A DNA stretch of 55,228 nt from DAOTYE01 sp034434915 (GCA_034434915.1 DAOTYE010000028.1:1-55228), one strand, 5' to 3'. Counted from the first letter of the stretch, positions 33,053 to 42,697 are shown. Translations and numbers: made by a program. Notes: a model not told the origin generated them from the letters alone.

Positions 33053-34339
33053 TTACCGTTTGAGATTGTAAAATGCCTCCCAGCCGGCATAAACCGCCTT
33101 TTTGCCAAGCTCCTCCTCAATCCTCAGCAAGCGGTTATATTTAGCCGTGCGCTCGGAGCGGCAAGGTGCGCCGGCCTTTATCAGTCCAGCATTGAGGCCC
33201 ACCGAAAGGTCGGCGATAGTGGTATCTTCAGTCTCACCTGAGCGGTGGCTGACGATGGTAGTCCAGCCTGCTTGCTGTGCCATCCTGACGGCGGAAATCG
33301 TCTCAGTCAGCGTGCCAATCTGATTGAGCTTGATGAGAATTGAGTTTGACGCATTGAGCTTAATACCCTGGCTGAGGCGCTTTACGTTCGTGGTGTAGAG
33401 GTCATCGCCCACTATTTGCACTTTCTTCCCCAGCTTGCTGGTGAGGTGCCGCCACCCGTCCCAGTCATCCTCCGCCAAGCCATCTTCAATGCTGATGAGG
33501 GGATAGAGCGATGCCCATTTGACATAATAATCAACCATTTCATCCGAAGTGAGCTTAACACCTTCTCTGGCGAGAACATATTTTCCGTCCTGATAGAACT
33601 CGTTGGCGGCAGGGTCAAGAGCGATGAAACAGTCTTTTCCTGGTTTATAGCCAGCTTTCTCTATCGCCATGAGGACGGCTTCTATCGCATCCTTATTTGA
33701 GGGGAGGGAGGGTGCAAACCCACCTTCATCACCGACATTGGTATCCAGTCCCCTCCCTTTGAGGACTTTTTTGAGGGCATGATAGACTTCTACGCCCATC
33801 TGGATTGCCTGTTTGAAGCTGGTGGCGTGGACAGGGAGCACCATGAACTCCTGAAAATCGGTGGAGTTTGCCGCATGTTTGCCCCCGTTGAGAATATTAA
33901 GCATGGGCACGGGAAGGAGCGATGCCTTGCCGCCACCTAGGTACTTATAGAGCGGTTTTGCCGCTGATTGGGCCGCGGCATGAGCCACCGCCAGTGAAAC
34001 GCCCAGGATGGCATTGGCGCCCAGTTTGGACTTATTCTCCGTGCCGTCCAGTTCAATCAGTTTCTGGTCCAGCGCCGATTGGTCATCCGCCTTCATTCCA
34101 GCGATGGCTGGAGCGATAACTCTGTTAACGTTCTCCACTGCCTTCAGGACGCCCAGACCGTTAAACCGCCTAGCATCTTTATCACGCAGTTCCAGCGCCT
34201 CGTATTTGCCGGTGCTGGCTCCTGATGGGACAGCGGCTATGCCATGAGCGCCCCCAGAAAGCTCGGCTTTTACTTCAATGGTCGGGTTGCCTCGTGAGTC
34301 CAGTATCTCCCTAGCTTTTACGTTTTTGATGTCTGTCAC
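33053..34339 (-). CDS. eno: enolase
   Basis: Enolase interconverts 2-phosphoglycerate and phosphoenolpyruvate. The 428-residue chain shows ILDSRGNPTIEV at the start, the lid loop SGASTGKYEALELRD, metal ligands around FIALDPAANEF, SIEDGLAEDDWDGW and QIVGDDLYTTN, and the signature LIKLNQIGTLTET. The usual start of the enolase helix SHRSGETEDT is intact. It begins 12 bp after the LOG-like gene. Confidence 0.97.
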   Translation of the reverse strand: MTDIKNVKAREILDSRGNPTIEVKAELSGGAHGIAAVPSGASTGKYEALELRDKDARRFNGLGVLKAVENVNRVIAPAIAGMKADDQSALDQKLIELDGTENKSKLGANAILGVSLAVAHAAAQSAAKPLYKYLGGGKASLLPVPMLNILNGGKHAANSTDFQEFMVLPVHATSFKQAIQMGVEVYHALKKVLKGRGLDTNVGDEGGFAPSLPSNKDAIEAVLMAIEKAGYKPGKDCFIALDPAANEFYQDGKYVLAREGVKLTSDEMVDYYVKWASLYPLISIEDGLAEDDWDGWRHLTSKLGKKVQIVGDDLYTTNVKRLSQGIKLNASNSILIKLNQIGTLTETISAVRMAQQAGWTTIVSHRSGETEDTTIADLSVGLNAGLIKAGAPCRSERTAKYNRLLRIEEELGKKAVYAGWEAFYNLKR

Positions 34340-34351
34340 TTATATCTCCTG

Positions 34352-34831
34352 CTACTCTGTGATAAGGCTCAGCGCTTTTCTAACCGCTTCCGCGGGCGTT
34401 TTTGCTGGAATAACTGAAGTATCAGGCTGGTTATCACGTGAAAGCGTCCAGGTATTCAAGCCGATGACCGGAATGCAATTACGCAGGGCGTGAGCTATTT
34501 CAGACAGCGTGCCATAACCCCCACCGATGGCGATAACCACCTGCGCCGATTTTACCACAATCACATTTCTCGCCTCGCCGAGGTTGGTGACGATGGGAAT
34601 CTGGACAAAAGGATTGGCTGAACCCCGGTTGTCTCCGGGCAGGATGCCGATGGTCATGCCACCCTGCGAAGACGCTCCCCGGCATGCCGCCTCCATGATT
34701 CCCCCCAGCCCGCCACACACCAGCGTCACGCCATGGCGTGCTATCTCACGCCCCACCTCTTCCGCCATCATGGCTTCCTGAGGTGAGCATTCGCCTCCGC
34801 CTATGACTGCGATAAACTTTCTCTTTTCCAT
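34352..34831 (-). CDS. TIGR00725/LOG-like Rossmann nucleotide-binding protein
   Basis: A 159-residue protein with the GG-rich Rossmann start (IAVIGGGECS) and the LOG-family motifs VCGGLGGIMEAACRGA and GGGYGTLSEI. LOG enzymes release free bases from nucleoside monophosphates, but this short branch is largely uncharacterised, so a phosphoribohydrolase role is only possible. It is co-oriented with pth and eno. Confidence 0.85.
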   Translation of the reverse strand: MEKRKFIAVIGGGECSPQEAMMAEEVGREIARHGVTLVCGGLGGIMEAACRGASSQGGMTIGILPGDNRGSANPFVQIPIVTNLGEARNVIVVKSAQVVIAIGGGYGTLSEIAHALRNCIPVIGLNTWTLSRDNQPDTSVIPAKTPAEAVRKALSLITE

Positions 34832-34882
34832 TAATAAGTAAACGTAAAAATTATATCATCTCAGGCAAGGTCATGGCAAAGG

Positions 34883-35461
34883 CTAATTGAATTTGTTCAT
34901 GGCAGTAGTCAGTCCTTCTGATATGAGACAGAGCACTGCTTCACTGGCTCTGGCTATGACTTCCGTCATAATCTTTTTTTCTTCAGGCGTGAAATCAGTG
35001 AGCACATAGTCCCTGATTTTCCTTTCTTCTGACACAGGGATTTTATCTTCAAGCGGTCTCCCGATGCCGATTCTGATGCGGACAAAATCTCTGGTGCCCA
35101 GGCTGGTAATGATAGAGTTTACGCCTTTGTGTCCGCCGGAGGTGCTGCCTTTGCGGATGCGGATTTTACCCAGCGGCAGGTCAAGGTCATCATGGATGAC
35201 GATGAGGTCATCCGGGCTTATCCCGTATCTCTTAATGAGGAGCGCTACTGACTCTCCGCTGAGGTTCATAAATGTTCCCGGCTTGGCTAAGATTACTTCT
35301 TCACCAGCAATTTTGCCAGTGCCTACTCTTGCCTTGCTTTGCTTCCGGTCAAGTATGATGTTATAAGCTCTGGCAATATGGTTCACGCACATGAACCCCG
35401 CATTGTGGCGATTTTTGGCGTAGCCGCGCCCGGGGTTGCCCAGTCCAATGATTAATTTCAT
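34883..35461 (-). CDS. pth: peptidyl-tRNA hydrolase
   Basis: Pth frees tRNA from stalled peptidyl-tRNA. Signatures are GLGNPGRGYAKNRHNAGF with the catalytic His, KPGTFMNLSGESV, VIHDDLDLP with the partner Asp, and GGHKGVNSII. It has 192 residues and overlaps the ligA stop by 4 bp (ATGA). Confidence 0.96.
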   Translation of the reverse strand: MKLIIGLGNPGRGYAKNRHNAGFMCVNHIARAYNIILDRKQSKARVGTGKIAGEEVILAKPGTFMNLSGESVALLIKRYGISPDDLIVIHDDLDLPLGKIRIRKGSTSGGHKGVNSIITSLGTRDFVRIRIGIGRPLEDKIPVSEERKIRDYVLTDFTPEEKKIMTEVIARASEAVLCLISEGLTTAMNKFN

Positions 35462-37503
35462 GTGCCAGACTTCTCCAGCATCTGAAGAAACTCTTCTTCA
35501 GTGAGCAACTTCGTACCCAGTTCCTCTGCCTTTGCCAGCTTTGAGCCCGGGTCAGCGCCAACGACGAGATAGGTTGTCTTCTTCGTGACATTGCTGCCGG
35601 TAGCACCGCCAAGAGCTCTAATCTTTTCTTCGGCTTCCGTGCGGGAGAATGATTTCAGTGTCCCGGTGAGAACAAACTCCATTCCTGACAGGGGCAGTTT
35701 TTCTGGCCTGGCGGCTTTCTCCTCCGTCTTGACGCCAGCCTCTTTTAATTTCCGGATAATCGCCAGATTGCTTTCCTGCCGGAAAAAGGCGGTGATGCTC
35801 TCCGCTATCTTCGGTCCAATGCCCGGGATGGTCATCAGGTCTTCAACAGTCGCCTGAGCAAGCTCGTCAATGCTGTGGAACTTCCTGGCGAGGAGCTCAG
35901 CTGTCTCCTCGCCCACATGGCGTATACCCAGGGCATAGATAAGCCTTGCCAGCGGCCGTTCCTTGCTATTTTGTATCGCCCTGACGATGTTTGCTGCGCT
36001 TTTTTCTCCCATCCTCTCCAGCTTCGCTATCTGTTCTTCGGTAAGGGAATACAGGTCTGCCACATCTTTTATCAAGCCTTTCTCAAGAAACAGGGCGATG
36101 ATGTTTTCTCCCACTCCGCGTATATCCATTGCTCCGCGGGAGACAAAGAGCTCTATCCTTTGCTGTGCCTGTGCCGGGCAGGCGGCATTGGAGCAATAGT
36201 ACATCACTTCACCCTGAGGTCTAATCACCTCTGAGCCGCACACCGGGCAGGCAGGGCGGCCCTTTTCCTTATCATACACCTTTTCCAGCAGGTTGAATTC
36301 CTTTTCTTTGCCGGTGCGCTTGCTTGTCACCGGGCCCACCACCTCCGGGATAACTTCACCCGCGCGCTGAATGATAACAGTGTCCCCGATACGGATGTCC
36401 TTGCGCCTGATATCCTCTTCATTGTGTAGAGCAGCCTGCTTGATGGTCACACCTCCCACCTGCACTGGCTCCAGGATGGCGTACGGGTTCAAGGTGCCTG
36501 TCCTGCCCACGCTGATGCCGATGTCAAGAAGACGGGTGGTGCCCTGAGTGGCGGGGAACTTGTAAGAAATTGCCCACCGGGGCTCCCGTCCCACCACTCC
36601 CAGGCGCCTCTGTAATTCAAACTGGTTTATTTTCACCACGATGCCATCTGCTTCATAAGCCAGGCTTTCTCTCTTTTCCGTCCATTCCCGGTAGTATGCC
36701 TCAACCTCCTCAACCGTGTTAACAAGCCTATTGTGAGGGTTCACCTTGAAACCGAGCGATTTCAGGTATTCCATCGTCTCCCAGTGAGTATCAGGCATGA
36801 CTTTGCCCTCTGCCCAGCCCAGACCATAGACATAGATGTCAAGCGGACGTCTGGCAGTGATGCGCGGGTCAAGCTGGCGCACAGAGCCGGCGGCGGCATT
36901 GCGGGGATTGGCAAAAAGGGGCAGACCTTCCGCTTTCCTTTCTTCGTTCAGCTTGCGGAAACCTGCCTTGGGCAGGTAAACTTCCCCCCGCACTTCAAAT
37001 CGGGGCGGTGCCTCTTTTGCCACTGATAGGGGAATACTACGGATAGTCTTCAGGTTCTGCGTGATATTTTCGCCGCGGAAGCCGTCGCCACGGGTAGCTC
37101 CAGTAGTGAACTGGCCGTTAACATAAGTGAGGGCAACGGCAAGTCCATCAATCTTATGCTCACAGGTAAGGTTGAAACTTTCGCCGTTTATCAGTTTAGA
37201 TGTGCGGGTATACCATGCTTTTAGCTCATCGTAGGAAAAGGCATTTGCCAGTGAAAGCAGAGGCTGAGGATGCTCTACCACTCCAAAAGCCTCCAGCGGC
37301 GCCGCTCCCACACGCTGTGTGGGCGAATCCGGGGTGAGAAACTGGGGATATTTTGTCTCCAGCTCAATGAGCTGGCGCATCAGAGCATCATACTCCGCGT
37401 CACTGATTTCCGGGCTGTCCAGGACATAGTAGCGGTAATTATGGTGATTTATCTGTCTTCTCAGTTCTGCAATCTTCTGCTGGACTTCTTCAAGCTCTGC
37501 CAT
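35458..37503 (-). CDS. ligA: NAD-dependent DNA ligase
   Basis: LigA seals nicks in replication and repair. The 681 residues show the Ia domain, the adenylation Lys in CEHKIDGLAVALTY, an OB-fold, a zinc finger (CPVC ... CSNAAC), HhH repeats (VGEETAELLARKF; IPGIGPKIAESI) and a C-terminal BRCT domain. The length is typical. pth is translationally coupled downstream. Confidence 0.97.
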   Translation of the reverse strand: MAELEEVQQKIAELRRQINHHNYRYYVLDSPEISDAEYDALMRQLIELETKYPQFLTPDSPTQRVGAAPLEAFGVVEHPQPLLSLANAFSYDELKAWYTRTSKLINGESFNLTCEHKIDGLAVALTYVNGQFTTGATRGDGFRGENITQNLKTIRSIPLSVAKEAPPRFEVRGEVYLPKAGFRKLNEERKAEGLPLFANPRNAAAGSVRQLDPRITARRPLDIYVYGLGWAEGKVMPDTHWETMEYLKSLGFKVNPHNRLVNTVEEVEAYYREWTEKRESLAYEADGIVVKINQFELQRRLGVVGREPRWAISYKFPATQGTTRLLDIGISVGRTGTLNPYAILEPVQVGGVTIKQAALHNEEDIRRKDIRIGDTVIIQRAGEVIPEVVGPVTSKRTGKEKEFNLLEKVYDKEKGRPACPVCGSEVIRPQGEVMYYCSNAACPAQAQQRIELFVSRGAMDIRGVGENIIALFLEKGLIKDVADLYSLTEEQIAKLERMGEKSAANIVRAIQNSKERPLARLIYALGIRHVGEETAELLARKFHSIDELAQATVEDLMTIPGIGPKIAESITAFFRQESNLAIIRKLKEAGVKTEEKAARPEKLPLSGMEFVLTGTLKSFSRTEAEEKIRALGGATGSNVTKKTTYLVVGADPGSKLAKAEELGTKLLTEEEFLQMLEKSGT

Positions 37504-37523
37504 GGTACCTTACCCTGCCATCA

Positions 37524-38033
37524 TCAGAAAAGCTTGGTCTGTTCAATCTTCCGGGAAGCGCCGGGAACAAGATTATGCACCAGTTGTCTGGTATCCAGAT
37601 AGGGTGAGGCACCCTTCATGATATCCAGATTGACGAAGGTCTCAATCCTCAGAATGCTCGGAATGGCTGATATCTCCTTCTCTATCAGACGGGAAAGCTC
37701 TTCCGGCGATTGCGTCAGGACAATTGCCATGAGGTCATAGCGCCCGGTGACAAAGCCAAGATAGCAGATATGCGGATTCTGCGACAGTTTTTCTGCCACT
37801 TTTCTGAGTTCCTCCAGCTTGACCTGTATTCCCAGGATGCTGACAAAGCCGCAGCCGAGCTGCCGCATATCAGGCACTGCCAGTACCCTGATGATTTTCT
37901 GGTCAGTCAGCCGTTTTAACCTCTTTCGCACCGTACCTTCAACCACACCCAGCTTACGGGCAAGCTCCACATAGCTCTCTCTGCCGTTAATCTGCAGTTC
38001 TTCAATAATTCGCTTATCCAGTTCATCGTACAT
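37524..38033 (-). CDS. Lrp/AsnC family transcriptional regulator
   Basis: A 169-residue regulator with an N-terminal winged HTH (LDKRIIEELQINGRESYVEL; VVEGTVRKRLKRL) and a C-terminal RAM effector domain (VTGRYDLMAIVL). It diverges from the ornithine cyclodeaminase-like and aminotransferase genes across 253 bp, so those amino-acid genes are its likely targets. It also ends 20 bp before ligA. The effector amino acid is unknown. Confidence 0.9.
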   Translation of the reverse strand: MYDELDKRIIEELQINGRESYVELARKLGVVEGTVRKRLKRLTDQKIIRVLAVPDMRQLGCGFVSILGIQVKLEELRKVAEKLSQNPHICYLGFVTGRYDLMAIVLTQSPEELSRLIEKEISAIPSILRIETFVNLDIMKGASPYLDTRQLVHNLVPGASRKIEQTKLF

Positions 38034-38286
38034 CGTCTATAACTCCGCTAGTTTTCTATCTTTAATTTTAACAGAAGGCGGGTTAACAAATCCAGTGCCC
38101 TTTTTACGTTTTCAGGACGATTTTCCCACAAAAGATGAATGATATGCCCTGTCTTTACCGCTCAGCAACGGAAATGACAACCACTCCAAATACGAATTAC
38201 GCAAAGACGACAGCGGCTTTTCTTGACAGGTATAAGGTGCCGTGATAACGTGAAAGCGGAAACAAAGCATTATTTTTGGAGGCACC

Positions 38287-39294
38287 GTGGTGAATACATC
38301 ATTTTCCCCGGGTACCCTGTTACTGAAGAAAAAAGATGTCGCATCTCTGCTCACCATGGCTGACGCGTTGCAGGCGGTGGAAAAAGCTTTCGTTCTGAAA
38401 GCTGAAGGCAAGACCATCATGCCAGCGAAAATCTATCTTGACCTGCCGCAGTATCACGGGGATTTCCGCGCCATGCCTGCCTATGTAGACGGCGGCGCGG
38501 GCATGAAGTGGGTGAGCGTCTTTCCGGAGAATACTCAGAAATACGGACTGCCCAGTGTAATGGGAATCATCATTTACTGTGACCCTCACAACAGTTACCC
38601 TCTTGCCATTATGGACGGAACGTATCTCACCACGATAAGAACCGGTGCCGCAGGCGGCGTGGCGGTGAAACACCTGGCGCGGAAGAACTCTTCCACTGTT
38701 GGCATGGTGGGCGCCGGCAGACAGGCGCGGAGCCAGCTCAGTGCCATCAAGCACGTTCTGCCTTCACTTAAAGAAGTTAAAGTCTACGACCAGCATGCTG
38801 ATGGTGCTGGGAAATTTGCTGAAGAGATGAGAGATGAGCTTGGCATCAGCATCTGCGTGGTGAAAAGCGTGGCAGAGGCGGCTGATGCGGACATCATTGT
38901 CACCACCACATTTGCCACTGAGCCGGTAGTGCTGAAGAAACACGTCAAGCCGGGCACCCATATCAATGCCATCGGGGCTGACGCTCCGGGGAAACAGGAG
39001 CTTGAAGATAGTCTGGTTGCCAGCGCCAGAATCATTGTTGATGACATTGAGCAGGCTTCACACTCTGGTGAAATCAATGTCCCCCTGAGCAAGGGCACGA
39101 TAAAACAGTCTGACATCTATTGCACTCTGGGGGAAGTTGCCGCAGGCATGAAGAAAGGTCGCCAGAGCGAAAGCGAAATCACCCTCTTTGATTCCACGGG
39201 GCTGGCGATTCAGGATATCATCTGCGCCAGACTGGTCTATGAAAAAGCTAAGAGCAGAGCCGGCGGTTTGACCTCCTTTGACTTCTTTTATTAG
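38287..39294 (+). CDS. ornithine cyclodeaminase / alanine dehydrogenase family protein
   Basis: A 335-residue mu-crystallin-like NAD(P)-dependent enzyme. The Arg-rich substrate region (GDFRAMPAYVDGGAGMKWV) and the dinucleotide motif MVGAGRQARSQLSAI are clear. Members deaminate ornithine to proline, reduce imines or form N-linked opine-type compounds, so the reaction is open. GTG 38287 or 38290 follows TGGAGG. A TTGACA lies at 38223 with a weak -10. The aminotransferase gene starts 27 bp downstream, suggesting one amino-acid pathway under the divergent Lrp. Confidence 0.85.
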   Translation: MVNTSFSPGTLLLKKKDVASLLTMADALQAVEKAFVLKAEGKTIMPAKIYLDLPQYHGDFRAMPAYVDGGAGMKWVSVFPENTQKYGLPSVMGIIIYCDPHNSYPLAIMDGTYLTTIRTGAAGGVAVKHLARKNSSTVGMVGAGRQARSQLSAIKHVLPSLKEVKVYDQHADGAGKFAEEMRDELGISICVVKSVAEAADADIIVTTTFATEPVVLKKHVKPGTHINAIGADAPGKQELEDSLVASARIIVDDIEQASHSGEINVPLSKGTIKQSDIYCTLGEVAAGMKKGRQSESEITLFDSTGLAIQDIICARLVYEKAKSRAGGLTSFDFFY

Positions 39295-39320
39295 AATAGG
39301 GGGACATTCGGAGATAAATC

Positions 39321-40691
39321 ATGAAGCGTTCTGAAGCAGAAAAGATGGTGGAGATTGCCAAGGAGTACATGTGGCCCACCTTTGCCCGTGACTCTTCATA
39401 CTGGGGGCGCCCGCTGTCAATCATTGAATCTGCGGAGGGTCGCCATGTGGTTGACATCTTTGGGAACCGCCTGATTGAGTCCAATGGCTGTGGCGGAGCG
39501 GCGCCTCTGGGATTTAACGTGCCTGAACTCATGGACGCCGTGATTGCCCAGATGAAGAAAATCAATACCACCACCCCGCAGTTTTTTTCTCCCTGTGTGC
39601 CAGTACCGATGCTCGCCAAAAGAATTGCTGAAATTGGTCCGGAAGGAATGAAATATACCATCTTCAGCAGTAATGGCACGGATGCCAATGAAGCCGCTCT
39701 CAAAATTGCTCGCCAGTACTGGAAGATTGTGGGCAAAAGCACCAAATACAAGACGCTTCACCGTTTCCCGGGTGATTACCACGGCACCAGTCTGGGCACG
39801 GCGAGCGCCAGTGGACATCCGTTCCGCCGGAAAGCATTTGAGCCTCTGCCGGGAGGCTTCGTGGCTTTCCCGGCACCCAATTGCTATCGCTGTCACTGGG
39901 AGCTGACTTATCCGCAGTGCAAGCTACGCTGTGCCGAAGAGCTTAAACGAGTGATTGAGTTTGAAGACCCCTCCACCATTGCGCTGTTCATCACGGAGAT
40001 AACCAATACCGGCTGGGGCAATGTGCTTTCACCTCCTGGTTACGCTAAAAGAGTCCGGGAAATATGTGACCAGTATGAAATCCTGATGAGTGTGGATGAA
40101 GTCATCACGGGCTTCGGCAAGACCGGCTGGTGGTTTGAGTGCCAGAAAGAAGGCATCGTGCCGGACATGATAGCTATGGGCAAAGGCATTGCCTGGGGCT
40201 GTGGGCCTCTTGCCGGCACTCACGTCAAAAATGAGATTTACGAGGTTTTCACTGGCAAAGACGCGCTTGAGCACGGCTACACCTTCGGCAGTATGGGCTA
40301 CCTGGCAGCCGCCGGGCTGGCAGGCATTGAGTACGTGGAGAAGCATAAATTGCTGGACAGAGTTAAGGAAATTGGCAGAGTGATGGCAAAGGAGCTCACG
40401 GCGATTAAAGACCAGTCTAAGGTGGTGGGTGATGTCCGCGTCAATGGAGTTCTGGGCGCTGTTGAGTTCGTCAAGAACAGGAAGACCAAAGAAGTTTTCA
40501 CCGACCGCGCCGCCGTCGCCGCTACAGTGCGTCAGGCTGGTTTTGAGAACGGTGTCTTTCTGGGATGCTCCACCTGGTACGGAGACCTCATCAACCTGAT
40601 GTTGCCCTACACCATCACTGATGACGAGCTTGCCCAGGTCTTCAAAGCAATCAAGGCAGCAGTATTTGCCGTGGAGAAAGAGCACCTTTAA
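39321..40691 (+). CDS. class III PLP-dependent aminotransferase 1
   Basis: A 456-residue omega-type aminotransferase. Cofactor-binding signatures are SSNGTDANEAALKIAR, LMSVDEVITGFGKTG and the PLP Lys in DMIAMGKGIAWG. An inserted four-Cys motif (NCYRCHWELTYPQCKLRC) is shared in outline with aminotransferase 2 (CYRCPFGLKYGTCGIQC) and could bind a metal. It probably transaminates an omega-amino or beta-amino acid. Its partner is the upstream cyclodeaminase-like gene, and a strong terminator follows. Confidence 0.9.
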   Translation: MKRSEAEKMVEIAKEYMWPTFARDSSYWGRPLSIIESAEGRHVVDIFGNRLIESNGCGGAAPLGFNVPELMDAVIAQMKKINTTTPQFFSPCVPVPMLAKRIAEIGPEGMKYTIFSSNGTDANEAALKIARQYWKIVGKSTKYKTLHRFPGDYHGTSLGTASASGHPFRRKAFEPLPGGFVAFPAPNCYRCHWELTYPQCKLRCAEELKRVIEFEDPSTIALFITEITNTGWGNVLSPPGYAKRVREICDQYEILMSVDEVITGFGKTGWWFECQKEGIVPDMIAMGKGIAWGCGPLAGTHVKNEIYEVFTGKDALEHGYTFGSMGYLAAAGLAGIEYVEKHKLLDRVKEIGRVMAKELTAIKDQSKVVGDVRVNGVLGAVEFVKNRKTKEVFTDRAAVAATVRQAGFENGVFLGCSTWYGDLINLMLPYTITDDELAQVFKAIKAAVFAVEKEHL

Positions 40692-40714
40692 ACATCCCGC
40701 GGCATGAGGGGGTT

Positions 40715-40745
40715 GGGGGAGCCCCAAAGCTCCCCCTTCTTTATT
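40715..40745 (+). terminator. intrinsic terminator after aminotransferase 1
   Basis: A perfect 8-bp stem GGGGGAGC/GCTCCCCC with a CCCAAA loop is followed by TTCTTTATTC on the plus strand. It reaches the end of the convergent nuclease gene. Confidence 0.85.
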
Positions 40746-41891
40746 CTTCTTCTCTGAGTTTTCTTACCCAGAGCCGCGGCGAGCATGAGGTGACCCGCCT
40801 CAGCGCTTCCAGCTTGTCCCTGATTTCTTTTGCCAGACCATCATCGCTGAGTAACTGCTTCAGCTTCCCCTGGTCAAAGCTCAATACCCTGTCCCAGAGA
40901 CCGAGTGGTTCCAGCACTGCCCTCACTTCTTCTTCATCAAAACCCGCCGTCTCCACCAGCTTATAAGTAAGGGCATGTTCTCTGCCATAGACCCTGTTAA
41001 GCTCCTCTTCCTGGCAAAGCGCAACAATCTTCTCTTTAAGCTCTTCAAGTTCCATCTGCAAAGTCTTGATTTGCTGTTGCAGAGACACGTACTGCTCAAC
41101 AGCATCTTCCACCGCTGTGCCGCAGAGGATTTCTTTCTGGGCAGGCGCCGTCAGCGCCGGGTCATACTTGTGGCGATAGTATGGGCAGTGCTCCGGGAAA
41201 TCACACGGGCAGAAAGGTCCCTCCTTAGCCGGGAAATGCTGGCGGGCGATTTGTTCTGCGATTTCCACAACTAGCCGTTTTGCTTCTTTGACCTCTTTTT
41301 CACCGCGCGGCGAGCAACTGCAAGGGGTATTAGACCTCAGGTGATAGAGGGTCAGTTTTTCCACCGGCAGTTGCCAGGTCTGTTCCGCGGCAATCTGATA
41401 GAGTGTGAGCTGGAGGTTATCACGCAAAGCTTCGTTGGTGAAAAGTTCCTGAGTAGTCTTATAGTCCACAATGGCAAGTCCGCCGCTCTCAAGCTTGTCC
41501 ACGCGGTCTATGATGCCCCTGAGCTTCACTCCTTCAATGTCAATATAGAATTGGCGCTCCACGGCGATGGGCATTCTGAAATCTGCAGTGTGAATCTCCC
41601 AGAACCTGGTGAGGATGGTTTTCCCATACTCTTTATAATTGGCTTCTTCCTCAGCAGATTGATAGCCGGCGCTTTTCCAGTTCTGGTCATAAAACTGCAG
41701 CAACTTTTCCAGCGATGGCGGCGGGGGCACCCTGACTTTAAAGAAAAATTCAGCGCAGAGATGGAGCGTCTCCCCGAAGCTGAAATACCATTTTTCCGCC
41801 GGCTCAAGCCCATCAATATACTGCAGTTTATAGCACAGCGGGCAGGACTGATAGAGACTAATCTGAGAGTAGCTGAGCGGTCTGATGGCAT
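40741..41891 (-). CDS. PD-(D/E)XK nuclease, RecB/Cas4-like, with broken N-terminal frame
   Basis: The core reads FYIDIEGVKLRGIIDRVDKL then LAIVDYKTT, giving the Asp and Asp-x-Lys of the nuclease. The C-terminal CPCDFPEHCPYY and an N-terminal Cys suggest a 4Fe-4S cluster, as in AddB/Cas4. A coiled coil follows. The obvious open frame starts at GTG 41730, but the same frame continues upstream with typical family sequence (SYSQISLYQSCPLCYK; YFSFGETLHLCAEFFF) to an in-frame stop near 41893 without any start codon. ATG 41891, with GGAGG close upstream, is one base out of frame; one missing base near 41874-41882 would explain it. Confidence 0.78.
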
Positions 41892-41991
41892 GCCTCCATT
41901 ATTTCAATTATAAAGCGGTAGCGCGGTCTTGTCCATGTGCCACTTGCTATTTCTGGTTGGATTAAATAGCATAGAGAATAGAGAGTACAAA

Positions 41992-42678
41992 GTGGAGAAC
42001 ATCTCGGTCCTGGTGGCTTTCGGCGGCGGGTTGCTATCTTTCCTTTCGCCGTGTGTGCTTCCCCTTGTTCCGGTTTATCTGGCAAGCATCGCCGGGGCGG
42101 ACGTCTTAACCGGTGCCGGCAGGATGCGCGTACCGCTGTTCCTCCACTCCTTGAGCTTTGTCATCGGCTTTTCACTGGTCTTCGTGGCACTGGGCGCCAT
42201 CGCCGGACTGACCGGCTTCGCCATAAATCCCAGCACGGTTTTTCTCAATAGACTGTCCGGAAGCCTGCTCATCGCCTTTGGCGCTTTCATGCTCGCCGCC
42301 TTGAAACTACCGTGGCTGAACTACGAAAAACGCCTGAACGCTCCGGTCACCAGTAAGACCGGCTACCTGCGCTCATTTTTCATCGGCGCGGTCTTTTCTA
42401 TGGCGTGGACCGCCTGCGTGGGACCAGTGCTGGGAGGGATTCTAGCCATCGCTCTTAACACCGCCACCGCCTGGCGGGGCGCTTACCTGCTTGCTTTCTA
42501 CTCTCTGGGGCTGGGGTTGCCCTTCTTGCTATTAGGTGTGGCGTTTGATTTTATGCTTCCGCTTTTGAAGCGCATCCAGCGCTACTCAAGACTGATAACG
42601 GTGGCAAGCGGTATCTTGCTGATTATCATAGGGGTCCTTACCCTGACAAACAATATCCGCTGGTTCTCAACTTTGTGA
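41992..42678 (+). CDS. ccdA: CcdA/DsbD-type thiol-disulfide transmembrane protein
   Basis: This six-helix membrane protein passes reducing power across the membrane. The paired Cys motifs are FLSPCVLPLVP and AWTACVGPVLGG. GTG 41992 (228 residues) has GAGAG at a suitable distance; a longer open frame from 41929 adds 21 polar residues unlike the family. It is followed after 19 bp by a TlpA-like lipoprotein, its likely redox partner. Confidence 0.9.
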   Translation: MENISVLVAFGGGLLSFLSPCVLPLVPVYLASIAGADVLTGAGRMRVPLFLHSLSFVIGFSLVFVALGAIAGLTGFAINPSTVFLNRLSGSLLIAFGAFMLAALKLPWLNYEKRLNAPVTSKTGYLRSFFIGAVFSMAWTACVGPVLGGILAIALNTATAWRGAYLLAFYSLGLGLPFLLLGVAFDFMLPLLKRIQRYSRLITVASGILLIIIGVLTLTNNIRWFSTL

Positions 42679-42697
42679 GTGGAAATGGAGGTCAGTC

